Shown in pieces: positions 34,460-44,729 of a stretch of 64,000 nt of DNA (position 1 is its first letter; every line of letters begins with the position of its first letter). The notes below the pieces were generated by a model. It was not told the origin of the DNA and did no database searches. It saw only the letters and a list, made by a program, of their open reading frames with translations. Both the position numbers and the translations under genes were made by a program. This DNA is from Ophioderma brevispina (Eukaryota > Echinodermata > Ophiuroidea > Amphilepidida > Ophiodermatidae): NCBI GenBank assembly GCA_023653785.1, contig JAMKCH010005411.1, forward strand, positions 1-64,000, written 5' to 3'.

Positions 34460-37400
34460 CAAGCGGGTTCGTAGTTACCTGTGTGTCATAAGCAAAACTA
34501 CACATACGGTAGTAAGTGGAAAAAGGTGGGAAACTGCTTTAAGAGCTGCTTTAGGTCGGTTAGAGTCGGAGATGGATGTTTAGTAAGTAGTCACGCCGGA
34601 ATCTCCTGAAACAAGTTTTAACAATGATAAAAAGAGTAGACCAGATGGAAAACTGCCTTTGACGTATTTCTTGCATCTAATATATGGTTATGTTGAGACA
34701 ACTAATTCTTCAGTTTTTCCATTTCAGATTTTATGAATAATATCCAGTATAAGATTAGAAATTCTAAATGTAATATAGTTTATTTTGTGTTTGAAAATTT
34801 GACATTACCCAGTGCAATGGGAGTGCTTTGTAACTTCGTAACACTATTTGAAATGGTGTGTATTTAATTTTCCTATTGGGCTAATTGTTTTCCTAAGTAG
34901 CATTTCTTTTGTATTCTGTAAGGATAGTCAAAGCGAGGACTCTGGTAAAGTTAGTGGTTACAAAATTATTAGAGCACTTGTGCTGCTAATTGTGTTCACT
35001 CTCAAAATGAGATCAAATTTATAATAGTAAGTTTATTTGAGTAACACTGGATGGTTTAATGGGGTCTATGTCTGTCAAGTTTTCAAAATAATTGTCCTAT
35101 TCTATGTTTTCTTGAGTAAGGGGTGAGGGTCACTGTAGAGTGTTTTTGTTATGTTTTTGACCCTGTAGAGCAGCCTATAACTGGAATCTTATTGTACTCG
35201 GGTTTCAGTTTTGACACTTCATTTGGTCTTCTTCACTACATGTTTTTGGTGCTTGTCGCCAACAGTTGGAAAAGAGTGGGAAATGGGAAACCTGGTTCCA
35301 GGGAAATCTAATATTGGTGGGAAATTTTTGTCATACATTAAAGAAATAATAAGAAATTGAAGGGAATGCAATCTTGGAGGAATTGAATTCTGTGCCGGGA
35401 AATTGGCATTTTTCCCAGCCTGAAGTTTTTGCTCAGTTTCTGCCCTGAGTATCTCTTGAAGACCTGTAAGCTCACTATCACCAGGGGCTCTTTAATGATT
35501 GCTTGGTAGTTTGCAACCTGAGAAGTAAAGGTCTTGAAAAATGTCCTCCATTAGGAATATTTTAAGTATCGTAGAATGCTGGACGTTCAAGCCCTTTGCC
35601 GGGGCCCCAATTCATGATTAGCCTGCCGGCCCCTGTCCCCGAGACCGGTAACATTCTAACACATGAAAGCATGCTATGCCGAACTCACCAATGCTCAGAA
35701 TCACCCATGGGCCCCCCCCGGGTTAATCCTTCATTAATAAGCATAAAAGAGCCGTATAGAATGCGAAGTTGAACCAGAGACGGGTGACACTGTGTACAAA
35801 TTGCCCATAGATGATCGCAAGGTAGTAATAGACGCATAATTTACAATAAGTAGCCTATTTACCTGCATATGATAGTTAGACCGGGTATGACCGTAGCGCA
35901 CAGACGCCACGTACACCGGCGATCCCCAAGTGTCCATTTCATGCAGTATGCTTCCACTTCGTGATCGAGTGTCCTATCACTGGTTTATTTAGGATCCCTG
36001 GTTGTTGTTGACACAGGTATACATTTTGAGATTATAAATAGAGGTGATGCAAAAACTAGCTGCAATCTCTAAATAAAGGACATTCCCCTCTCCCTATGAG
36101 GTAGTTTTCCCTATGATGACTTGCACTTGCACACAACACCGGGACAAGGTATGTTATGCGTGTGTTATTATATACCGATGACTATTTAAAGTTCTGTAGA
36201 AGGTGGAAACCATAAACCCTTTCTTTTTCCATTTTATTTAAGATATTTTTACAGTAGTGTGGTGGTGTTTCTTGGCAACCCAGGAACATCGTTCTTATGT
36301 AACACATTTGCATTTTGTGTCAAAGATCACACTTTCCATACCACATACCTTACCAAGAATGGTATTCCTCAAAGTGACGTCAAAGATCAAAATCTGGCGT
36401 TCTATCTTTGACAATTTATTGACAGGACGCTGACAGCTGTATTTGCCTAGCTACCGGACAAGAAAGTTGCAAATGATCCATGGCAGCCTTGCTTTAAAAT
36501 TGGTCTTGAGTGAATTCTGACTCAGAGGACAGGGATTCTTTGTTTCTTTTACTTTAATCTCTGCTCTAGACTGTAATTACCTGTTGTATGAAGACTCAAC
36601 CCAAAGCTAAACTGTCAATAGAATAGATTGCCTGTCTAACTTTCACCAAAAACATTGTATGAGGATTACACAGCAAATTGCTATAAAAACAGAAGAAAGT
36701 AATTTGATTTGTGTTTATACCACTTAACTACAATAAAAGTGGACCCCCCTTTTCTCAAATGCTCATTGAAACCATCATAGACTGATTAGCATGTTACCAA
36801 ACCTCACTCTGTATATTCACATTACTCAGCAGCTTGTTACGGATTACTGCCTCGTTATCCCGGCTTTGCCCGTTATGCTTTGCTTATTATTTAAAATTTG
36901 TGGTTCTGGCCTTAGGGAAATGTAGAAAATTACACAAAAGTGTATGTGTTTAATCCCTTGAAGTTGTTTTTTATGTTTCCTTTTATAGGTAGCTTTTCAA
37001 AACCACGAGGAGCTGTGGTATTTTGTGCAGCATTTTCATTTCATTAAACTGTGATGCACTCTCAAACCCCCTCTCACATATTGTGTAAATGTCACAACCC
37101 TATTAAACTCAATACTCTAACTGATTATTCCTCCCCACATATCTTCAACATTTTCACCAGAGGAGTAGCTTTTATACTGTAGCTATTTTATGAGCATCCC
37201 CTGCCAGCCGCTATTACATCTAGCTCAATTTATCGAAACCTAGGATTCGTCATTATATTGCATTGTCCATATTATGCAGCTCCAAGACTCCAAAGCTCAG
37301 ACATAGGGTGGGTGCATATGAAAAAGATCTAGGTGATCATCGATCACAAAGCCGTCGATATATTAACGGCTTACAGTCTGTGTATCTGTCTGTCCATCCA

Positions 37401-38167
37401 CCACATTATTTCTCGGATTGATCAAGGTTGTATAGCCTTCATCACCATTTGCCAGGGTGTTTGGTTCGCTTAACTGGGGCTGCCAGCCACTCTGACCCCC
37501 CTACAAGTTGCATTTCTGGGGGTGATACTCCTTGCTACAAAGGCCGGGTTAAATGACAAAATTACCTGGCTAGTCATAGTATTAACCCCCTACTCCTATC
37601 CCATTTAATTCAATCTTGCGTTTATATTTACATTGCAGACAAATCACCGTATTTCCTGAAAGGAGCGAACCGTTGGCTTGGAATCAGTTAACTTAATCCC
37701 CACAGTTTGATATGCAAACCATAGCGCGTCACGCCCGGCAGCAGTGCTCACGGAAGTGCGATTACGCGGTACGCTTAAATCGACTCGCTGTTCGTCACGT
37801 TCAGAACTCGGAGTACGCGCTTAAGCGACATCCAGGTTGCAAACTGGCAAAGAACAAACATAACCTAAAACCCTATAGCTTGCATTACATTGGGCCCTAA
37901 AATATTAATAGGTAAATACCTTTGGTCAGAACTGGACACATTTTAGTGTTCCTAATGGTGAGAATAGTATATTCTAGGTTCCTCTGTACACCCAGATTCC
38001 CATCCTAAGCTTTTCATAAAGCCCATCGTTTCTTTGTTGAGCCGGGATTCACATATCATCCGTTACTCAGAGGGGTTTCATCACTTAATTCAAACTAATC
38101 AATACTGTAACTAATCCAGCATCAAGATGTCATTGTTTTATCCTTTGTTTTCATACTTTTACAACAG

Positions 38168-38392
38168 GAACAGGAAGCAGCACAGAGATACGAGAATGCA
38201 GAAACCATGAGTCCTTACCAGAAGAGACAATATGAGCAAGAGCATCACTTCAGAATGGAAGAGTTATGAGACCAGCGTGAGCAGCAAGATATGAACGAAC
38301 ACAATTTGGCCAGACAGATGGCCGGGGAAGAAGAGGCTATTGGGGTTCGCCTGCCTCCGAAAGAGTATAACTCTTCACCGGATCGCTGGTAG
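38168..38392 (+). CDS. candidate terminal exon, Glu/Gln-rich protein
   Basis: A pyrimidine-rich tract ending TTTTACAACAG gives a good acceptor before 38168. The frame then reads EQEAAQRYENAETMSPYQKR, QYEQEHHFRMEEL, an in-frame TGA at 38267-38269, DQREQQDMNEHNLARQMAGE, EEAIGVRLPPKEYNSSPDRW and a TAG at 38390. The charged, E/Q/R-rich composition continues smoothly across the TGA in the same frame, suggesting the exon really extends to 38392 and the TGA is a mutation (for example from CGA) or error. However, the TGA context is shared by copy A. The predicted segment looks helical or coiled-coil. I do not recognise the family. No upstream exon of the same gene was identified. If the TGA is genuine, the protein simply ends after FRMEEL. 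Confidence 0.45.
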
Positions 38393-38865
38393 TACATACT
38401 CATAACATCTACTTGCACCACTTGGCAGTATTGTACTGTTCTTATGTTAGTATATGACAACTGGAAACTTGTGTGGTCATTTGGAGTCACAGTGAGTGAA
38501 CTCCCCTGGGAAGGATGAAAGTTTCAGGGTTTTTCATGATCACAATGGGATTTGGCAAGGAGCAGGTAGGAAAGGTGATCACAAAGAGAAAGGGGTCATT
38601 GTGTTTGCCTTGGGAAGGATAATAAGACCAGATGGATTCAGCATCATCATCCTTTGATAGGTTGAGATCGGGGAGCACTTCTTCGCCCCAAATCATCTTT
38701 GAATGGGAAGTGAGACCAGTGGGGAGGGAAAGCATGTATTTTGGAAGAAGTGATACAAATTGATCAAAAGTTCATGTGGCCTGGTTAATGTTGGGTATGT
38801 CGGCACAGCCCTGTACTATGGGGCTGTATATAACATCTCCAGTGAACGATAGGTGATGTGAAAGC

Positions 38866-38901
38866 ATCGCTTCTTGGCCTTTTGGCTAAGATCATGTGTA
38901 G
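38866..38901 (+). pseudogene. U2 snRNA 5'-end-like fragment, copy B
   Basis: ATCGCTTCTTGGCCTTTTGG followed by CTAAGATCATGTGTAG agrees with the conserved start of animal U2 snRNA at 34 of 36 positions (T for C at position 10, T for A at 30). Similarity then stops abruptly, just before the branch-site recognition region, so this is not a working U2 gene. The upstream GGGCTGTATATAACATCTCC is identical in both duplicate copies. It may be a U2 fragment carried by a repeat, or a different RNA sharing this head. Confidence 0.55.
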
Positions 38902-41900
38902 CAAAGCGTGTTGTAGCTGACTTTGTCGCAAAGCCAAAACTACAACATAAGGGTGAAGTGGAAAAAGTTGGGGAATCTTAAGCGCTTTGTCGGTTAGAGA
39001 TCGGATATGATTTGTTTAGGAAAGTCACCGCCGGAAATCTCATTGAAAACAAGTTTTAACAAGGCTACAAAGATTAGACAAGAGGAAAACGCCTTGACAT
39101 TACTTGCAATCTAATATATTGGTATGTTGAGCATACTAATCTTCAGATTTTCCATTTCAGTTTTATGAATATCAGTATAAATAAATTCTTAAATGTATAG
39201 AGTTTATTTTTGTGTTTGATAATTTGCATTACACAGGCAATGTGGATTCTTTGGAACTTCGTAAACACTATTTGAATGGGTGTATGTACTTTTCATATTG
39301 GCTAGAGTTGTTTGTCATAATGTAGCAAATCTTTTGTCTTCGTAAGATTAAGTCAAAGCGGACTCTGGTAAAGTTAGTGGTTACAAAATTTTAGAGCAAA
39401 TTGTGCGTAATTTTGTTCACTGCTAAAAATGAGATCAAATTTATACATAGTAAGATATTTGAGTAACACTGGATGGTTTAAGGGGGTCTCAGGTCATGTC
39501 AAGTTTTCAAAATACTTCCTATTCTCTGTTTTTGTCTTGATAAAGGGTGATGTCACTGTATGTTGTTTTTTGTTTTATGTTTGACCCTGTATAGCAGCCT
39601 AATAACTTTGGAATTCTTATTGTACTCGGGTTTTGTTTTTGACACTCATCTTTGTCTTCTCACTCATGTTTTGGTCTTGTCCCTCAAGCTTGGAAAAAGA
39701 ATGGTAACTGGGACCTTGATTCCCGGAAATCTTAATATTGGTTGGAAACTTGTTGTCATACATCCAGAATTACATAAGAATTGAAGGGAATTTGCAATCT
39801 TGGAGGGAATTTTTTGATTCTTGTTGCCAGGAAATTTGGCATTTTTTTTCACCCTGCAGTTGTCTCATGTTTCTTCTGCCTGAGTATCGTCTCTGAAGAC
39901 CTTTAGCTCACTATCCCAGGGGCCTCTTTCATGATTTCTTGGTAGTTGCAACCTGAGAAGTCAAAGGTCATACGAACATATTATGCCATATTTTAAGTAT
40001 CTTTGCATGCTGAGTTCAAAGCCTGGGGCCCATTCATGCTAGCTTGGGCTTGTCCCCCGAGAGGTCACACTCACACATGGAAAGCAAGCATGCGAACTCA
40101 AATGCTCAGACTCACCCAGGTGGTACTCTAACTTAAAGACCTAAACGAGTATAGAAGGAGTTGAACATACGTGTGACGCACTGTGTACAAATGCCCATAG
40201 ATGAGTTCGGCAGCGTAGTAATAGCGCCACATTTACAATAAGTCGCCTATTTAATGAAGTCTGATTTAGCCGTGAATGACGTAGCGACAGCGCACGTACA
40301 ACCGGCGAATCCCCAAGTCACATATTTCATGGCAGTTGCTTCCACTCTTCGTTATCGAGTGTCCTAATCCCCCGGTTTATTTTAGGATCCCTGTTGAACA
40401 TGTATACATTTTGAGAATATAAAATATGTAGCAAACTATGCTGCAATCCTAAAATTAAGACATCCCCTTCCCTATTGCGGTAGTTTTCCCTCTGATGACT
40501 TGAAACTTTGCACACCAAAGGACAGTTATTTTTAATTTGTGTGTTATTATATTACTTCTTTGTCTAAAGTTCGTCGAATTTAACCATAAACCCTTCTGTT
40601 TTCCCTTTTATTTTAAGATTACTTTTAATTAGTGTGTTGTATGTTTTTTCTTGGCAACAGAATGTTCTTGATGTAAACATTTCATTTTGTGGTCAAGATC
40701 ACCCTTTCCATCACTATACTTAAGAAATGTATCTCAAAAGGGAGTCAAAGATCAAATCTGGGTTTCTATTTTGACAATTTTTGAGAGGACCATCTGTATT
40801 TGAGTAGCTAGGAAAGTAAAGTTGCAAATGATCCATGGCAGCCTTGCTTTAAAATTAGTCTTGAGTTGCATTCTGACTCAGAGGAACAGGGATTGATTCT
40901 TTTGTTTCTTTTACTTTAAATCTGCTCTAGATTTAATTATGTTGTATGAAGACAAAAGCTAAATCTGTCAATAGAATAGATTTCCTGTATAACTTCACAA
41001 CATTGTATGAGGATTACACTAGCAAATTGTATATAAAAAACAAAGAAATAATTTGCATGTGTATAACTTAACTACATAATGATTCTCAATGAATCATTTA
41101 AAATCATAGACTGATAGCATGTTACCAACTAACTCTGTATATTACTATATACTCAATTGTTAGGATACTGTAGTATTGTTTGCTGTTATTGTTATATAAA
41201 ATTTTTGTTCTGGCCTTAGGGAAATGTAGAAATTACACAAAATTGCTATTTGTTTAATCCCTTGAAAGTTGTTTTTATGTTTCCTTTAAGGTAGCTTTCA
41301 ACCACGAGGAAGCTGGTATTTTTTGGCAGCATTTCATTTCATTAAGACTTGATGCACTCTAAACCCTTCAATATTGTGTAAATCACAACCCTAATCAATA
41401 CTCATAATGATTAAAATATCTTTCAACATTTTCACCAGAGGATAGCTTTTCATATGTAGTATTTTATGAGCACTGAGCAGTATTTACAAGCTAATTTATG
41501 AAACCTATGATCGTATTATATTTGCATGTGCCATATTTATAGCAGCTCCACTACTCCAAAGCATCAGACATAGGGTGGGTGCATATGAAAAAGATCTAGG
41601 TGATCATCGATCAAAAGTGTCTATATATTAATAGGCTAAGTCTGTGTATCTGTCTGTCCATCCACCCTTATTCTCGGAGATCACAGGTTGTACAGCCTTC
41701 AAATTTGGTGGGTGGTTGTAACTGGGGCTGAGCCAGAACAAGTTTGCATTTCTGGGGGTGCTACTCCTTGCAAAAGCCGGGTAATGACCAAACCTGGCTA
41801 ATTACCTAGTCATATTAATATTATCCCATTAATTTCATGTTTTATATTACATTCAACAACTCACCGTATCTCCTTCTACAGGAGCGTACCGTTGTTGATT

Positions 41901-42220
41901 CGTTATCAACCCACAGTTGATATGCAAAATAGCGCGTCACGCCCGGCGCAGTGCTCACGGAAGTGCGTTTACGCAGTACGCTTAAGTTGATGCGCTGTTC
42001 GTCACGTTCAGAACTCTGAGTACGCGCAAGTACACCAGGTGCAAACTGCAAAGCAACAAACAAACTAAAACTATCGCTTTGCTTTAGATTTTGCTAAAAT
42101 ATTACTAGGAAATATTTTGTCGAACTGGAAACATTTTAGTGTTATAAGTGAGAATATTTATGTTCCTCTGTACCAAAAACCGATATTAATAAGTTTTCAT
42201 AAAGATTTTCGTTGTTGAAA

Positions 42221-42359
42221 GGGATTCAAACATGTTACAGAGTGGTTCATCACAAATCAACAACTCTGCATCCGATGCGTCCGCGTATTTTTATACGCAG
42301 ACGCATGGATGCATCGTTGTTGATTTGTGATGAAGCACTCTGTAACATGTTTGAATCCC
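42221..42359. repeat. 139-bp near-perfect palindrome
   Basis: GGGATTCAAACATGTTACAG at the left end is mirrored by CTGTAACATGTTTGAATCCC at the right. The arms continue through TTCATCACAAATCAACAA and GATGCGTC-GCGTAT to a loop of a few T/A bases at about 42289. Likely a foldback MITE. The left arm alone ends duplication copy A near 38085. Confidence 0.8.
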
Positions 42360-43620
42360 TAAATGTTTTATGACTTCTTGTTGGTATAAACTTCTAAAAT
42401 CACAAATTGTAAGTAGAAAATAAAAACTTACATTCTGTACAAAACACAAAATAATGAATTATGTTTTGGGATTTTAGCATCTCAAAAGTGAACAAAAAAT
42501 CAAAATGCAAGCGGGTTACAGGAAACATAATATCAACTTTCAAAGGCCAAATATGTACTGATTTTGCCACTTCAAAGACAAAGTATGTTAGCTTTAGTTG
42601 TACATAATGAGCTTATTAAGTCACTGCCTTATCAAACAAGTTGTATTAATGAATATTATATGTTTAATGTACAGATTGAGTGTGCATATGTTTTGTACTA
42701 ACTTGCTGCGGTTCTTTGAGCTTAGAATGTGTAGTGCACATTTGTATATTTAGGTTTTGATAACTTACATCTGTAGCAATTAAACAGGAATAAGTTAGGG
42801 TTTTGCTCTTAATGCTGAAGAGAAGGTCGATGTATTTGTCCAGACTGGTCTGCATTTTGTTTGGAAAAGGAGGCAGACGACACATAAGGACAAGAATTAA
42901 TCATTCTGGATTTCGCTGACGTAATTTCACAATACATTTCTATGTTATTGTAATATTAATTTGAATCCACTTGTCTATTTGGTACTGGTCCGAATAAGTA
43001 GTGTGTTGTTGCTGCAAAACAAGTTATAATTGTGTCCATTGTCAATGTAACAATGTTAATTGTCATCTACGATAGAACCATATAAAGTGGTGTATAATAC
43101 ATCTTATTGAAAAATATATATATATTAACAATATCTGCTTCTTAAAGTAAGTTTTTGTGGGGGAGCTCCACGTGTACTCTATAGTAGTATGATTTAAGAA
43201 ATAAAAAAGTGTATGTTCAGCTTTTGAATTAATTAGCAGTCTTTCTCGAGTTTGGGGTGTTGAAATTTACTGATCGTCATGGATCTTCACTGTCAAATAA
43301 AACCAAGACAACTTCCAAGAGTATGATTGTGTATTATGCACTGTACTTGAGATAAATTGCACTGGATGTAGTCATCACCTCTTATGTGCCTGTAATATTG
43401 TTCTGGTGGTGTTGTGTGGGATTACATATCAGTGCCCAAGAATTTTAAGTGCTAGCCATATAGCCCATTTCTCATATTTGCTTGGTTAGTTTGAGAAAAT
43501 TGGAATAAGAATGTAGTAATGCATTGGTGTTACAGTCATATTATATCCACTTTTTGTTTTTTTGATGTGATATCAATGTTTTCAAAGACAGGTTAGTACC
43601 TGATCTAAGGGACAGTTAGA
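42360..43620. other. AT-rich non-coding stretch
   Basis: No feature is supported beyond a short ATATATAT run near 43118. Confidence 0.45.
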
Positions 43621-43622
43621 GG

Positions 43623-43887
43623 CAGGCCGTACACAGGATTTTTTTGGGGGGGGGGGTGGAAAGTGGGGGGGCATTTTTTTGTAACGTGGATTCATAACTC
43701 TCCCAAAATGATCCTTTTTGGACTTTTTGAACATCTCATCACCTAAAAGTGAAACTTTATTGTCAAAGTTTATCTAATTGTTGGATAATTTTAAGTTCCA
43801 GCAAAATGTTGACCTTTTTGCCCCTTTAGTGGAATTTTAGGGGTGGTGGTGCGACTGCACCCACCACACCTCCTGCATATGGGCCTA
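43623..43887. mobile_element. MITE with GGCC-GTA-CAGGA ends
   Basis: CAGGCCGTACACAGGATTTT, then a G-run, on the left and CCTGCATATGGGCCTA on the right are inverted relatives of the CAGGCCCGTA--CAGGA ends of small hAT-like elements. Length is about 265 bp. The flanks GTTAGAGG and GTTACAAC agree only partly. Confidence 0.5.
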
Positions 43888-43889
43888 GT

Positions 43890-44606
43890 TACAACGGCCA
43901 ATTTATTCATGGTAGTTCTGGACAGCACCACGAGGAGACAGGGATACCAAACACTGACGTACCTCGCCGCAGGATTTCCGTATTTGGCAGATAAAGGATT
44001 AGTGTACACACAGCGGCTGTCTCCCCATCGGGAGTAGCTACGTGGTTACACCCGGCTATAACACGCGCAGGATTTTCTCATGGCCAATTTGTTTTTTTGA
44101 TATTTTTGGCATATATTTGCATTTTTTATTACATGTGCGGGAATATGGGGGTTTTTGATGATGCCCGATTTGAATTTCGTATGAGTCCCAAACACGTTAA
44201 AAAAAGCTAAACGGGGCCCGAGTGTATAGCGCCCTCATTTCATGAAATTTTCATCCACTCTCAAAATGAGCGGGTGTTGTGGTAACGAGGGGTAGCTAAT
44301 TGGTAGCGCGTGTCTACTCCGGTACTGTCTACTCAACATCCACCTTCTCTCCACCTAGTGGCAACAAAGGGTAGCCATTGGGGTAGGTACATCAGAGTAG
44401 CCACATTACTGTTTACCTAATAACTGTGTACGTTGTAAGCCCTAGCTTGCAGCTACCGCCTCGCTATTAGCCCAGTGTGTACTGGCAGGAGCTGCTGCGG
44501 TAGACATGGTGTAGCTGCCGTATAGGCTACAACGTGAGAAGACTCGGCAGGGTATAGATAATAGATCATGATACTACACTATTCGAGAGTCTAATACTGG
44601 TTGAGC
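43890..44606 (+). promoter_or_regulatory. moderately CpG-containing stretch, possible promoter
   Basis: Compared with its neighbours this stretch has more C, G and CpG (for example around 43965-44075, 44210-44310 and 44455-44550) and lies directly upstream of the possible first exon at 44607. No clear TATA box or initiator was identified. This is a contextual inference only. Confidence 0.25.
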
Positions 44607-44729
44607 ATGAGTTTAAAAGGCACAGGTCCTTCAGGTGCGGAAGCAAACCGCCAGGCAGTGTATTCTTTACCCGGTGGTGACGTTGCATCATCTCTGTGTC
44701 CCAATGGAAATATGGTTAAATTTCTCTGA
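44607..44729 (+). CDS. possible first coding exon, unknown protein
   Basis: An ATG at 44607 opens a 40-codon frame starting MSLKGTGPSGAEANRQAVYS and continuing LPGGDVASSLCPNGNMVKFL to a TGA at 44727. The composition (Gly, Ser, Ala, polar) is protein-like, and the frame follows a CpG-containing stretch, as a first exon would. If spliced, the donor could be the GT after AATATG (44713) or after ACCCG; neither is a strong consensus. No family is recognised. A pyrimidine-rich acceptor-like site before 46632 opens a 42-codon frame that might be a following exon, but nothing links them. Chance occurrence is quite possible. Confidence 0.25.
   Translation: MSLKGTGPSGAEANRQAVYSLPGGDVASSLCPNGNMVKFL

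Larger units (their letters stand above)
33613..38090. repeat. tandem duplication, copy A (~4.4 kb)
   Basis: Nearly every 50-100-bp stretch has a collinear partner in 38091-42262. Examples are AATCCAGCATCAAGA (33646/38114), GGGCTGTATATAACATCTCC (34381/38821), GATCCATGGCAGCCTTGC (36475/40830), GGGTGGGTGCATATGAAAAA (37308/41572) and GCGCGTCACGCCCGGC (37724/41931). The copies differ mostly by one- to few-base indels, the pattern expected of noisy long reads or separated haplotypes. Confidence 0.85.
38091..42262. repeat. tandem duplication, copy B (~4.2 kb)
   Basis: Copy B follows copy A directly. Both end inside the left arm of the foldback at 42221-42359: copy A stops there and runs into copy B, while copy B continues into the whole palindrome. 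It contains an exon candidate, a U2-like fragment and a CpG-containing patch at about 41935-42050 conserved with 37725-37845. Confidence 0.85.

Noticed and set aside
38866..38901. functional U2 snRNA gene
   Set aside because: Similarity ends before the branch-site pairing segment and no Sm site follows.
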